IMG/VR virus record: IMGVR_UViG_3300005536_000016
Coordinates: 1 to 24,159 of that record
Reading direction: 5' to 3' (one strand)
DNA: 24,159 bases
DNA from: a virus
Below are positions 1 to 7,747 of this stretch, one piece after another. The notes below the pieces were generated by a model. That model made no database searches. It had not been told where the DNA came from and worked only from the letters and a program-made list of their open reading frames with translations. A program made the translations under genes and the position numbers. How positions within the stretch are numbered: position 1 is the first letter of the stretch; each line of letters starts with the position of its first letter.

Positions 1-327
1 AGCCGCGATCTTTGTGTTGTGCTTTTCAATGATCTCGTCAATCTTGCCCTTGGATTTCAGATCGTCGTTTTCCTTATTGTCAGCCTCGGCTAACAGCTGC
101 CGATACTTTTCAGGGTCAACGTCCTTGAATACCTCTGCCGCCTTCTTAGCTTCATCCCGCTCTCTGTAGGCTTTGTCTAGTGACGTTTTTAGCGCCGCGA
201 CTTTACCCTCAAGATCGTCGCCCTCAAGATCGAGAAGGTAACTACCTTCTTTTTCCTTATAGAAAGCCTTTTGAGACTCTTCCAGTTTGTCAAATTCATC
301 CTTAGCAAGCTTTCGCTTTAATGCCAT
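1..327 (-). CDS. Phage head scaffold-like protein, N-terminal part (cut by window edge)
   Basis: The frame opens with ATG at 327 and runs off the left edge with 109 codons visible and no stop. The protein starts MALKRKLAKDEF and is rich in Lys, Glu and Asp. A YLLDLEG segment near residue 30 is followed by a long helical, probably coiled-coil stretch (residues about 38-105). This pattern is common in capsid scaffolding proteins, which fill the procapsid and leave before DNA packaging. Position directly after the portal and head-morphogenesis genes fits. The family is assigned from composition and context, not from a catalytic motif. An AAAAAGGA element lies about 14 bases before the ATG. Confidence 0.65.
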   Translation of the reverse strand, partial: MALKRKLAKDEFDKLEESQKAFYKEKEGSYLLDLEGDDLEGKVAALKTSLDKAYRERDEAKKAAEVFKDVDPEKYRQLLAEADNKENDDLKSKGKIDEIIEKHNTKIAA

Positions 328-410
328 AGGCACCGCCTATTCCTTTTTCACCGGCACCGCCGGGAGATTTCAAACACCGACAAGTCAACCATAAATCTCA
401 GGTTTACGTT

Positions 411-1271
411 TTACGCGAACCCTGGCGCGTAGATTGACCGCTCGATTCGTAGAGGCTCAACACCCTCGTAATCAAATTCAATAACGCACCGACAGTTCGC
501 CATACACTCCGCGTCCCCAATATCCAGAATCTCGCGCAAAGGGATAAAGTCTTCGGTTGCCGCCTGTGAGCATCCTTCACACGTACTACTATCGTTTTCC
601 GCTATCCGTCGCCCAAGCACAACGCCCGCGTCGGCTTCTCTTTCTCTCGTGCTGTTCTCGTGGGTTCCGTAAATAGATTCAACGTAAAGCTGAGACCTCG
701 CCGGTGTTTGCCCAAATATCAACTGCCCAATCCGTTCCTTTGTGGCCGCTTGCTCAAAGGCTTCTCTGACTACTTCGGTCTCGATTCCACTCACTACGGT
801 CTCGCCCACGATAGGAATATCCGATGCGGGGGCCGTGGTTCTGACAATGTCTTCAATGGCCGAAACGGTCTCACTAGATAAGGAAACGCGGGCTTCTAAG
901 GTCTCAACTACTTCCGAAACAATCTCTTTTGCGATGCTTTCCGAGGTTAAAAACTCTTGCTCAAATCCAGCCACATACGCAGATTCAGACGCTACCTTTT
1001 GACCAATTCTAGCCCACCGTTCGGCGTTCATCTGGTCTTCACCGCCATAGGCAACTAGTCCAGCGGCCCCGTGAATTTCCTTAATCTTGTCTCTAAGCCA
1101 GTCGAAAAAAAACCCTGCCGTAATGGTTCCCGCTACTAACAACTGAGCTTCTGTGTCTATCTCAGCTTTTTCGCGGGCTATGTAATCCTCGATGAGTTGA
1201 CGCAACTCGGCGGGACTGACGACTGAGCCGTCAGGTCTCACGTAAACTCTGCGTCTTGCATCCCACTGCAC
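411..1271 (-). CDS. Phage head morphogenesis / minor capsid protein (SPP1 gp7 / Mu gpF-like)
   Basis: 286 aa, beginning with GTG at 1271. A helical N-terminal two thirds is followed by a Cys-rich C-terminus: C231 and C234 (CEGC), then C256, C260 and C262 (NCRC) about 20 residues later. A CxxC followed by a CRC-like knot near the C-terminus is the hallmark of the phage Mu gpF / SPP1 gp7 group, minor head proteins that sit next to the portal and help capsid assembly. The gene lies just downstream of portal and upstream of the scaffold-like gene, the usual order. An AAGGGCGGG stretch precedes the start. Confident on class, less on exact family. Confidence 0.8.
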   Translation of the reverse strand: MQWDARRRVYVRPDGSVVSPAELRQLIEDYIAREKAEIDTEAQLLVAGTITAGFFFDWLRDKIKEIHGAAGLVAYGGEDQMNAERWARIGQKVASESAYVAGFEQEFLTSESIAKEIVSEVVETLEARVSLSSETVSAIEDIVRTTAPASDIPIVGETVVSGIETEVVREAFEQAATKERIGQLIFGQTPARSQLYVESIYGTHENSTREREADAGVVLGRRIAENDSSTCEGCSQAATEDFIPLREILDIGDAECMANCRCVIEFDYEGVEPLRIERSIYAPGFA

Positions 1272-1274
1272 GGT

Positions 1275-1527
1275 TTAATGCCCGCCCTTCAAGGTGAAGT
1301 CTACAGAGCTGTTCGCGTTGATTTGAATGTCACCGGCTTCGGCATGTTCATAGAATTCGCGCCCATCATAGGCGTTGTGAATAACAACCTTCCCGTTTTC
1401 CTCTTGTTGAATGCGCGGCTCACAGTGGCAGTACCACACCAGACTCGACGTGACGTTTGAGATCGTTTAACGGAATGATGTGGTAAGTGTCGGCTATGTA
1501 GCAGTCTTCAAATAATTCGCTATTCAT
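1275..1527 (-). pseudogene. Small conserved phage protein, frame apparently broken by one base
   Basis: ATG at 1525-1527 overlaps the portal stop as ATGA. The first frame reads MNSELFEDCY...HIIPLNDLKRHVESG and then stops at 1420-1422 after only 35 aa. Skipping one base near 1431-1437 enters a frame reading WYCHCEPR, then VVIHNAYDGREFYE, ending at TAA 1275-1277. Joined, the protein (about 83 aa) has the look of a small phage protein recurring near portal genes: HIIP-x-NDL near the start, a CxC pair, then V-I-H-N-x-x-D-G-R-E. Neither half alone is convincing. It may be a sequencing insertion, a decayed gene or +1 frameshifting. Function unknown. Confidence 0.6.
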
Positions 1528-3002
1528 TGCACTCCCGGAACATTCTGAGGCCCACCCAGAATCTTATCGACGCCCTTTTTCATCTTCCCGATCTCGTCTG
1601 GAGTAGGCGGCGCTTGTCCAAATCCCGGCATGGCCTTCAGCTTCTCAATCTCGTCTTCTAGCTCAACCCCTGGAAATCCCCTTGCTAGAATGCTCAAGAA
1701 GGTTTCAGCTGTAAGCAGTGGAGGTCTTGAATTGACCGCGGTAATCAACGCAGTAATCATCTGTGCATCTAACGTTAGGTCGGATTCCGCGACCCCAAGC
1801 TTGATCGATCCGCCTGAGTCAAGATTCAAATACTTTGCATGAAACTCTAACGCTAACTCAATTGCGTCCTGTAGAGATCGCGCCATCGTTGCCAAGTCCG
1901 AGGATTCTTGTAAGTTGTTCGCTCTGATTTCGGTTGCGGTAATGTTCGCGTCGGTCTTCTGAGACAGCATCGAAAGACCCATCAGCGCCATTCGCTGTTC
2001 AAGGTCTTGTAGCTCCGTGCGCCCTGACTCAATGGATTTTCCTGTATGCTCGCACCACTTCAAATCACCCTCAGTCGGTACATCTACAGTCGAGCCGACC
2101 CCAATCTCAATCGCTTGCTGGTCTTGAGTTGCACCCTTACGAACGAGGATCGGAACATGCGCAACGTGCAGGATGTTTGAATAATCAGAGTAGTGCTGCC
2201 AGTGGCGGATATTCAGATGCGCTAAATCAAGTAGCGGGGGGGTGCTTTGAAGCATTCCCGTTCGGTTTCCGTAGACCACCGCGACGGGGATTCTATCAAG
2301 TCCGATTACCGTCCCCGATCCCTCCTCGATAAAGGTTTCTTCTGCCGTACCCTCGGCCTTTTGTTTCCGATAAAGCGTCCACGTAACCACGCCTTGATCC
2401 AACCGAAAGACGCGATACCGGCAGACTTCATCTTCCCCATATTCCCCTTTAGGTTCGTTTGTTTTTTCTTCAAAGGTAATCTGAGTTAAGACTGTCTCTC
2501 CGTTGATTATTGACGTGCGCCAATTCAGAGCTTGATTAGATTTGTACTTCACCCAATAAGGTCTTCGGCCTAGCGCGCGTTCGTCAGCAAGTGTTGCGCC
2601 TTCACCTAGTGCGGGCTGCATGTCCACGAGAATAAATGCGTGGCCTTCAAAGGCGTCAGTAAATAGCTCTTTCGTAAACACGTCGCCATGCGACCCTGTT
2701 AGATCGATATTCTCCCAATGCTTTTGGATTTCCGTGGGCACATCTTCGTCTAATTGAGGGTCGCCCTTGAACACCATTCCCACAAGAGCATCACGAGTCC
2801 GTGAATAAGCGTTAAAGAAAACAGAGCGGCCTAGCCTGCGTGTGTACGCTGGGTCTTTCTCTGAAGGCTCTTGAGGTAAGTAAGTCTTTGAGCAGGCTCG
2901 CATCCTCTGCGTTCCGCCGGATACATCAGTAACAATAGTCCACGCGGCACTCATTGAGTTGTAAGCAGAGGTAGTGTAGTTGGGTTTGTCTTGGGCTTCC
3001 AC
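1524..3002 (-). CDS. Portal protein (DUF4055-like)
   Basis: 492 aa. The portal dodecamer forms the DNA entry channel at one capsid vertex and docks the terminase. Near the N-terminus are M-R-A-C-S-K-TYLP and YTRRLGRSVFFNAY. The middle carries RPYWVKYKSNQALNWR and an RIPVAVVYGNR segment, and the C-terminal half has long helices (ELQDLEQRMALMGLSML, TATEIRANN). These fit the DUF4055 portal-like family found next to large terminases. Length is normal for portals. The first possible start is GTG at 3002; an ATG 16 codons later (residue 17) is an alternative. Directly downstream of terL. Confidence 0.85.
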   Translation of the reverse strand: MEAQDKPNYTTSAYNSMSAAWTIVTDVSGGTQRMRACSKTYLPQEPSEKDPAYTRRLGRSVFFNAYSRTRDALVGMVFKGDPQLDEDVPTEIQKHWENIDLTGSHGDVFTKELFTDAFEGHAFILVDMQPALGEGATLADERALGRRPYWVKYKSNQALNWRTSIINGETVLTQITFEEKTNEPKGEYGEDEVCRYRVFRLDQGVVTWTLYRKQKAEGTAEETFIEEGSGTVIGLDRIPVAVVYGNRTGMLQSTPPLLDLAHLNIRHWQHYSDYSNILHVAHVPILVRKGATQDQQAIEIGVGSTVDVPTEGDLKWCEHTGKSIESGRTELQDLEQRMALMGLSMLSQKTDANITATEIRANNLQESSDLATMARSLQDAIELALEFHAKYLNLDSGGSIKLGVAESDLTLDAQMITALITAVNSRPPLLTAETFLSILARGFPGVELEDEIEKLKAMPGFGQAPPTPDEIGKMKKGVDKILGGPQNVPGVQ

Positions 3003-3023
3003 TAAGACAAGCCTAACAAGAAG

Positions 3024-3058
3024 TAGAGGTTTATTTACTTAGAGGACTTAGAGGTTTA
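3024..3058. repeat. Three TAGAGG repeats between terL and portal
   Basis: Read on the plus strand, TAGAGGTTTA occurs at 3024-3033 and 3049-3058, with a further TAGAGG at 3040-3045 inside a tandem ACTTAGAGG pair (3037-3054). The repeats overlap the last codons of terL and the short gap before portal. They may be a protein-binding or RNA element, or simply local duplication. No function can be assigned. Confidence 0.4.
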
Positions 3059-4637
3059 ATGGGGACTGCTTAAAGACTCCCTTTGCCACGTCAGGCGCAA
3101 ACGCCAGATTCATTCCATCTGCCAAGTCAGGTGAGTATCCAAGTCGAGCTTTCATCTGGGCTTTATCCTCAACAACTTTCTGCCCTGGCGCTTTGTACTT
3201 CGGGGCGCTCAACTCTCTTTCAAGTCGTTCTCGAATTTCTTTTCTCAACCTCGACAGATCTAATCTTTTCTCTCTTGCGCGATCCCGAGTGTCAAACCAC
3301 AACTCAGATCGCTTGTTCTTATACTGCTCTTCGTTGTTTGCTTTAGAACTCGAATTCACCGCGACCATGTTGTAGCCTTCGGCTTTTAGATGATCGTGCG
3401 GCCCGGTTCCTAAGCCTCCAGTTACATCTATCTTGATCCTCAGTTTCTTTGGGTCAAACACATTCCCGGCAGCAAGCTTCGCTTCGTCCTTTAACGCCGT
3501 CTCAACTTCTACGTTGTCCATCTTTCTCAACTCCCGAGCGGACGTAACACAAGGCCCGATCCGAGTGAAGATCGTTGTCCTGTCGTCACCAAAACGAGCG
3601 ATATCACACCCTAACTCTGGTATATCTTTATCGCTTGGTTCTTGTCTGGGTTGAAACTTTAACCATGCCTTCGGAATCACTTGTTGATCGGCTTGGGTTG
3701 GAAACTCACCCAATACACGCCCTTGGAAATAAGCGGTCGGCATGTAAATAGTCTTCTGGGTTAAGTCTGCCGGTCTGCCTTCCAACGCATTTTTGATTTG
3801 TTCCAACGCGACGAACTCAAACGCATCCTCTGTGGCTTTCTCAACTTGCTCGCATTCCTTCTCAAGCATTTCGTACAACCAGAGAAGGCGAACAGCGTCG
3901 GGAAACGGTGGAGGCTCGCCGTTTAATTCCGCTGTGATGTTGGGATGATTCAACGCGGAAATGCTCATTGCGTGGTAAAGCGAGGATTCACAGGCTATGC
4001 CGAATTCCGTTGCTTCATCGGTTGGATTACCAATCGCAAACACTCTGCATAGCGGATTCGTCATCAGCCCGCCAACCGCATCCCAAATGTATTTCGGGAC
4101 ACCCACGCCCTCTTCAATCACAATCAGGATCGGGGCAGAGTGCTCACCTTGGAAACCTTCCCCCTTTTCAGCGTTCAGAGCCTTGATGTAGTGATCGCCC
4201 TCTCGGTTCTTATCGGCGTCCTTGATGACCCGCTCAAGCATCACACCTGAAAGCGTCTTTGCCCTGCGTAGGGTCTTTAGTTGTTTGAACGTGAGGCCGA
4301 AAGACTGATCCCAAGTTGGAGCGGTGATGTAGCCGATATGCCTCGACCAACAGTCGTACCACCACGATTGAGCAACCGCTGCTGTGAAGGTCTTGCCAAC
4401 TGCATGTGACGCCTTAACAACTGTGTAGCGATTATCAAGAATGCTTAGAAGCATCTCGCCCTGGTCAGGCGTGAGATTCACTCCTAAGACGTCGTGAGCA
4501 TAACCTTGTGGATCGGATTGGTACTTCTCGAAAGGTAGGTTAGTTGATTGCCTTGCTCTCAGCCGCTCAAAATATCTGTTTCTTAACGGCTCAGGCCATG
4601 TGTTTACATCTGGGCCTAGTTGGATTTGAGGAATCAT
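3048..4637 (-). CDS. terL: Terminase large subunit (packaging ATPase and nuclease)
   Basis: 529 aa. The N-terminal ATPase has a Walker A-like ASHAVGKT at residues 76-83 and a Walker B LIVIEEG at 171-177 followed by GVGVPKYIW. The C-terminal RNase H-fold nuclease has the expected acidic residues: GCDIARFGDD around D345, KIDVTGG at D404, and YSPDLADG at D504/D507. The enzyme drives DNA into the procapsid and makes the packaging cuts. Full family length, with both catalytic halves intact. It follows the small subunit by 48 bases. ATG at 4637 is used; an ATG four bases upstream is out of frame. Confidence 0.95.
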   Translation of the reverse strand: MIPQIQLGPDVNTWPEPLRNRYFERLRARQSTNLPFEKYQSDPQGYAHDVLGVNLTPDQGEMLLSILDNRYTVVKASHAVGKTFTAAVAQSWWYDCWSRHIGYITAPTWDQSFGLTFKQLKTLRRAKTLSGVMLERVIKDADKNREGDHYIKALNAEKGEGFQGEHSAPILIVIEEGVGVPKYIWDAVGGLMTNPLCRVFAIGNPTDEATEFGIACESSLYHAMSISALNHPNITAELNGEPPPFPDAVRLLWLYEMLEKECEQVEKATEDAFEFVALEQIKNALEGRPADLTQKTIYMPTAYFQGRVLGEFPTQADQQVIPKAWLKFQPRQEPSDKDIPELGCDIARFGDDRTTIFTRIGPCVTSARELRKMDNVEVETALKDEAKLAAGNVFDPKKLRIKIDVTGGLGTGPHDHLKAEGYNMVAVNSSSKANNEEQYKNKRSELWFDTRDRAREKRLDLSRLRKEIRERLERELSAPKYKAPGQKVVEDKAQMKARLGYSPDLADGMNLAFAPDVAKGVFKQSPLNL

Positions 4638-4684
4638 TCATTTTGCTGATGAAAATGCCATGTGCCCACGGGCGGGATACAAAT

Positions 4685-5236
4685 CTATTCGTCCTGGATT
4701 GGCAGACCACCAAAGGTCTCAGGCTTCGCTAGCCCGTGCGCCGCGACCGCTGAATCAATCAACTCGTCAGCCTTCTCCGGCGAGATAACGATGTTCATTC
4801 GATCTTGCTGCCCGAGAATCTGCTTACCCATCCAAATAAGCATCGTCGCGTTACCGCCGAGCGCAGACTTGATTTGTGCCCGCCTGAGTGAGCTTTTGCC
4901 CTCTTCTGAGAACCTTTGATAAGAGTCCGCAAAAGTTAACTGATACGTGCGCTTGCACCACCGCTCTACCGTGTCCGGGGAACACTTCAAAACGCTGGCG
5001 ATTTCGTTCAAGGTGCATTGAATTCTGCACAGTTCCTCGAATGTAACTTGCGGGATTTCTGTTAGCGGTCTGCCGTTTACCTTTGGCTCGTTCAGAATCT
5101 CACCAAGCTTGTTCAGCGCTCCTGCCATCCGGGTCAAGTCACCCGAACTCTTAGCCGCCTGCGCTTCGTTGTAGGCGCTCTGGGCTGCTTTGAATCGCTC
5201 GGGGTGTATCTCGATTGGCTTGGTCTTACGCGGCAC
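4685..5236 (-). CDS. terS: Terminase small subunit
   Basis: 183 aa, GTG start at 5236, overlapping the end of the ParB-like gene by 11 bases. A HTH of small-terminase type lies at about residues 65-105 (FEELCRIQCTLNEIASVLKC, then SPDTVERWCKRTY). The next segment, GKSSLRRAQIKSALGGNATM followed by LIWMGKQILGQQDR, is the classic short helix pair after that HTH: many phage small terminases end this region with W-x-G-K-x-x-L-G-Q-x-D. The protein recognises phage DNA and recruits the large subunit. An N-terminal extension of about 60 residues precedes the HTH. Confidence 0.88.
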   Translation of the reverse strand: MPRKTKPIEIHPERFKAAQSAYNEAQAAKSSGDLTRMAGALNKLGEILNEPKVNGRPLTEIPQVTFEELCRIQCTLNEIASVLKCSPDTVERWCKRTYQLTFADSYQRFSEEGKSSLRRAQIKSALGGNATMLIWMGKQILGQQDRMNIVISPEKADELIDSAVAAHGLAKPETFGGLPIQDE

Positions 5237-5600
5237 GGGTTATTGCCTCCCGTTCGATCTTCAAAGCAGGGAACGCAGTCGTCATTCGCTCGATTGCGAC
5301 TGCCACATATCCCGCGTTATTGTCAGCCGCAAAGCATCGCCTACCTAAGCTTTCGGGAGTGCCATCGTGCTCAAGAATGATTGCTTCATCGTCAAACTTG
5401 TCGAACGCGCGTTCTAATCGAGCAGAACCGTCAATCACTTCCTTATCTGCGGTCGCCGTGGCCGGGGCAACGTAACCATCCTCAGACATCGCATCGTCTA
5501 ACATGCGAAGGCCGCGCTCAGTGTGTTTGTTAGCGTTGACGGACTGAGGGCGAAGCTCAGACAGCTTGCCGATTCGTACTTTGTGGCCGTTTCTTTTCAT
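5226..5600 (-). CDS. ParB/Srx-like N-terminal domain protein
   Basis: 124 aa, ATG at 5600 with GTGGAG just upstream. The order of motifs matches the ParB N-terminal (ParB/sulfiredoxin) fold: KLSELRPQSVNANKHTERG, then LDDAMSEDGYVAPATATAD, then VIDGSARLERA. The usual GHxR-type motif is here GSAR. There is no HTH or centromere-binding region, so it is not a partition protein. Such domains sit just upstream of small terminase genes in many phages, sometimes fused to methylases or nucleases. It could bind or cleave nucleotides or DNA, but this is inference. Coupled to terS by an 11-base overlap. Confidence 0.75.
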   Translation of the reverse strand: MKRNGHKVRIGKLSELRPQSVNANKHTERGLRMLDDAMSEDGYVAPATATADKEVIDGSARLERAFDKFDDEAIILEHDGTPESLGRRCFAADNNAGYVAVAIERMTTAFPALKIEREAITRAA

Positions 5601-5625
5601 CTACTCCACAGCACTGAAGACCCGC

Positions 5626-5871
5626 CTACTCTTTGTATTCATTGGTGAGTGAATGAGGCCACGGGCCATCAAACGTCTGGCTCTCCAGCCAAACGCGCTT
5701 TGCTTGAAAGATTAAATCTTCCGCTTGGTTGAATAACTCGACCATCTTATAGCCTGCATCGTCTGATAGCTGAAGTCCTGGCTCCTGAATCCGGTAGCAA
5801 AGCAGTTTCACTTCGTTCTCGATCGTGCCGCCGTTGAGGATGATTTTTTCCTTACACGCTAAGCCCCCCAT
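5626..5871 (-). CDS. Hypothetical protein, 81 aa
   Basis: Starts MGGLACKEKIILNGGTIENE and ends WPHSLTNEYKE. ATG at 5871 lies one base after the TAA of the upstream gene, and AAGGCGG lies about 8 bases before it, so it is preferred over an ATG at 5898 that would overlap the upstream gene by 26 bases. The sequence is soluble, mixed helical (ELFNQAEDLIFQAKRVWLE). No family recognised. Its place between a membrane protein and the ParB-like gene gives no clear function. Confidence 0.65.
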   Translation of the reverse strand: MGGLACKEKIILNGGTIENEVKLLCYRIQEPGLQLSDDAGYKMVELFNQAEDLIFQAKRVWLESQTFDGPWPHSLTNEYKE

Positions 5872-5872
5872 G

Positions 5873-6310
5873 TTACGATCCGCCTTTCTTGCGTTCATCT
5901 AGTCTGATAATTTTCTCTCTCGCGTCGGCAATTTGAAGCGCCTGAAGGTCGATCTTTTCCTGCATGCGCTTTTTTTCCGCCGCCTCGTTTAACTGGTATT
6001 GCATGAAAGTGTTGTTCATATTGGAGACGTTCGCGCTCATCGTTGCCACTAGCCAAACCCCAGCCAGTGTGCCCCCAGCCAGCCACACAAATAGAGCAAT
6101 CAAAGCGCCAAGTAACGGAGTGGGTAAGGATATTCGCTGCCCGTTTTCAGCCACTATCGCAAACTCCCCTCGTGGAAAAACAAAGTGCCTGCGAAGTAAA
6201 TGGGACAGCCAGTTCCGTTGCGCGTTTTCTTGCAAGGCGTCCTGCGCTGCTCTCCCGTTGTTCGTGGCGTCCCAAGTGCGTCCATGTAGAACTGCGACGT
6301 TTGATTTCAT
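5873..6310 (-). CDS. Single-pass membrane protein with C-terminal coiled coil
   Basis: 145 aa. A soluble N-terminal region (1-60) is followed by one hydrophobic span at about 65-90 (PLLGALIALFVWLAGG...) and a charged helical tail at 95-140 (AAEKKRMQEKIDLQALQIAD) that looks like a coiled coil. One membrane span plus a long helix is compatible with an inner-membrane spanin or a structural anchor, but the N-terminal domain makes the spanin idea uncertain. Last gene of the run of membrane proteins that starts near 10.4 kb. Confidence 0.7.
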   Translation of the reverse strand: MKSNVAVLHGRTWDATNNGRAAQDALQENAQRNWLSHLLRRHFVFPRGEFAIVAENGQRISLPTPLLGALIALFVWLAGGTLAGVWLVATMSANVSNMNNTFMQYQLNEAAEKKRMQEKIDLQALQIADAREKIIRLDERKKGGS

Positions 6311-6350
6311 GCCCTCATCATCGACTCAGCGCAAGCGCGTCGGGTAACGA

Positions 6351-6503
6351 TCACTTTCTATCTTGCTTGCTTTTTCGATTTACTCCGTCCGGGCTTTGTG
6401 TTAAGTAACTCACGCTTTCGCCGGTCTGACCTGTAAAGTTGGCCGGCGTCTGCGGTCGCGGCTCGGTAGCAAGGGCTTCCGGGCCGCACCTCGTTTTCAA
6501 CAA
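6351..6503 (-). CDS. Possible small ORF, about 50 aa, weak
   Basis: The 186 bases between two membrane-protein genes contain an open minus frame ending at 6351. The nearest starts are two TTG codons at 6503 and 6500 overlapping the stop of the upstream gene; an ATG at 6581 would overlap that gene by 85 bases. The peptide is polar and Pro/Gln/Lys-rich (PRPQTPANFTGQTG, ending NRKSKQDRK) with one Cys near its start. The Cys and proline-rich stretch recall outer-membrane spanins, but there is no hydrophobic signal before the Cys. It may be noncoding. Confidence 0.22.
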   Translation of the reverse strand: MLKTRCGPEALATEPRPQTPANFTGQTGESVSYLTQSPDGVNRKSKQDRK

Positions 6504-6730
6504 ATCCACTGCCAACCTGATTGATAGATGTTCACTACGAAAATCAGCACGAGTAGCAAGAGAGCAATCAGGATAATCCACCTCGCGTACTCAGCAGCTT
6601 CCGGCCAGAACTTTCCGATTAGCTTGGCGACGATCAACCACACAATCAAAAGAAAGATTCCAATAGCGAGAAGCGCCAGTGCGATTGTCGGCAGGCAACT
6701 AAGACCTAACCCTGCAAGTAGAAGTATCAT
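6497..6730 (-). CDS. Small integral membrane protein, 77 aa, holin-like
   Basis: Very hydrophobic. Residues 1-38 form one long or two short spans (MILLLAGLGLSCLPTIALAL onward to VAKLIG), a short WPEAAEYAR linker follows, and a further span lies at about 51-69 (WIILIALLLLVLIFVVNIY). Size and topology fit a holin or antiholin, which would control timing of lysis by making membrane holes, but no holin family is recognised. It lies six bases downstream of a four-span membrane gene. Confidence 0.72.
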   Translation of the reverse strand: MILLLAGLGLSCLPTIALALLAIGIFLLIVWLIVAKLIGKFWPEAAEYARWIILIALLLLVLIFVVNIYQSGWQWIC

Positions 6731-6736
6731 TTTCTC

Positions 6737-7294
6737 TTACTCTCCGTCTGGTTTTGGTTTCAAATATTCGTCTTTAACTTCGCTTCTTACCGCTTCTCTA
6801 AATTCCTTGCGCCAGTAGTCAGGAGGTAGCTCTCCGCTTCGACTTGCCGTCTCTGCTTTATCTCCTCGCTGCGGCCCGCGAATAATATAGAGAACTAACG
6901 GCAGCCATATCCCGTCGATCAACGCCGTGCCGCCAAAGAATGCAATGGAAAACTTCCACGTGAACCGTACCCCTCTAGACAAAAACAAAAGCACGATTGC
7001 CCATAACGCGCTGAGCATCAACCCGTGAAGCGAAACTATTAAGCGCCTGATAAACGGATTGTCCCGGTCGGGCCATAGCCGCCAAGCCGCAAACCCCGCT
7101 CCGGCTCCGAGAAATACATGCAGAAACCAGATCACTACCGCAGACCAGATTATGACCCGTCTGCTTCCGATTAGTAGGCTTAGGTTCCAAAAGAACAACG
7201 TCAGCGCGGCTAATCCGATGCAGATAATAATAGTCCGCCGCCAGAATGGGCGCAGGCTTTTCCATTGGTTGCCTATGAGGTTCCATGCTTTCAT
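6737..7294 (-). CDS. Four-span membrane protein, 185 aa, unknown function
   Basis: Four hydrophobic segments at about 21-43, 47-71, 85-108 and 115-138, followed by a charged C-terminal tail of about 45 residues (DYWRKEFREAVRSEVKDEYL) predicted cytoplasmic. Residues 1-20 are basic. ATG at 7294 overlaps the upstream stop as ATGA. No family recognised. In this block it might take part in lysis or superinfection exclusion; nothing in the sequence decides. Confidence 0.75.
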   Translation of the reverse strand: MKAWNLIGNQWKSLRPFWRRTIIICIGLAALTLFFWNLSLLIGSRRVIIWSAVVIWFLHVFLGAGAGFAAWRLWPDRDNPFIRRLIVSLHGLMLSALWAIVLLFLSRGVRFTWKFSIAFFGGTALIDGIWLPLVLYIIRGPQRGDKAETASRSGELPPDYWRKEFREAVRSEVKDEYLKPKPDGE

Positions 7295-7581
7295 TTCTTC
7301 CGGCCGCTGCGTTCAAATGCGTCCACCACGTTCTTTAACGATTCTCTGAATTCCTCGTTTTCTTCTTTGATGTGCGCCACAAACTGCGCGGCCTGATCTT
7401 TCAATAACTGCCTTTGCGTGTCGCGCTCTTTCCGAGCGTCCTCAATGGTTCCTTGAATCATTGGAATAAACACCTTCCAGATAATTATCCCGAAGAAAAC
7501 GCAAACAACCCCGAGAACCCCAACCTGCTTGAAGATTGCCAGCCACTCGCTAGTAGCGCCTTGAAAGAGAACCACCACCAT
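7291..7581 (-). CDS. Membrane-anchored coiled-coil protein, 96 aa
   Basis: One span at about residues 17-40 (VGVLGVVCVFFGIIIWKVFI) followed by a highly charged helix (residues 45-93: EDARKERDTQRQLLKDQAAQ, then EENEEFRESLKNVVDAFE). This N-in membrane anchor plus long helix resembles small holin-like or bacteriocin-associated phage proteins of BhlA type and also inner-membrane spanins. The start ATG at 7581 follows the upstream TAA by 10 bases, with AAGGGAT upstream. Coupled to the next gene by ATGA. Confidence 0.72.
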   Translation of the reverse strand: MVVVLFQGATSEWLAIFKQVGVLGVVCVFFGIIIWKVFIPMIQGTIEDARKERDTQRQLLKDQAAQFVAHIKEENEEFRESLKNVVDAFERSGRKK

Positions 7582-7591
7582 TCATCCCGCT

Positions 7592-7747
7592 TTATCCCTT
7601 GCGGATAGTGCGCTCCAACGCCTTGATGCGCTTCTCGTGCTCTTTGTAGAGCGCATGGACAAGAGCTTCTAACGCTTTGATGCGAGCACGTAACGGCGCA
7701 ACATCGTACTTGCGTGTGGCATCTTGTGCTTGTCGTTTCTTCGTCAT
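7592..7747 (-). CDS. Small basic coiled-coil protein, 51 aa
   Basis: ATG at 7747 overlaps the stop of the methyltransferase gene (ATGA, 7744-7747), indicating coupled translation. The peptide is very basic with heptad-like leucines: APLRARIKALEALVHALYKE, then EKRIKALERTIRKG. The repeated R-I-K-A-L-E motif occurs twice, 20 residues apart. Probably a short dimeric helix. Function unknown. Confidence 0.65.
   Translation of the reverse strand: MTKKRQAQDATRKYDVAPLRARIKALEALVHALYKEHEKRIKALERTIRKG

Noticed and set aside
328-410. GGCGGTGCC direct repeat with a CCGGC-GGT-GCCGG hairpin
   Set aside because: On neither strand is the hairpin followed by a T run, and two nine-base repeats alone do not show a terminator or binding site.
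1278-1460. Plus-strand open frame of 60 codons
   Set aside because: Antisense to the frameshifted small gene, whose minus-strand frames give family-like motifs and well-placed stop/start overlaps.
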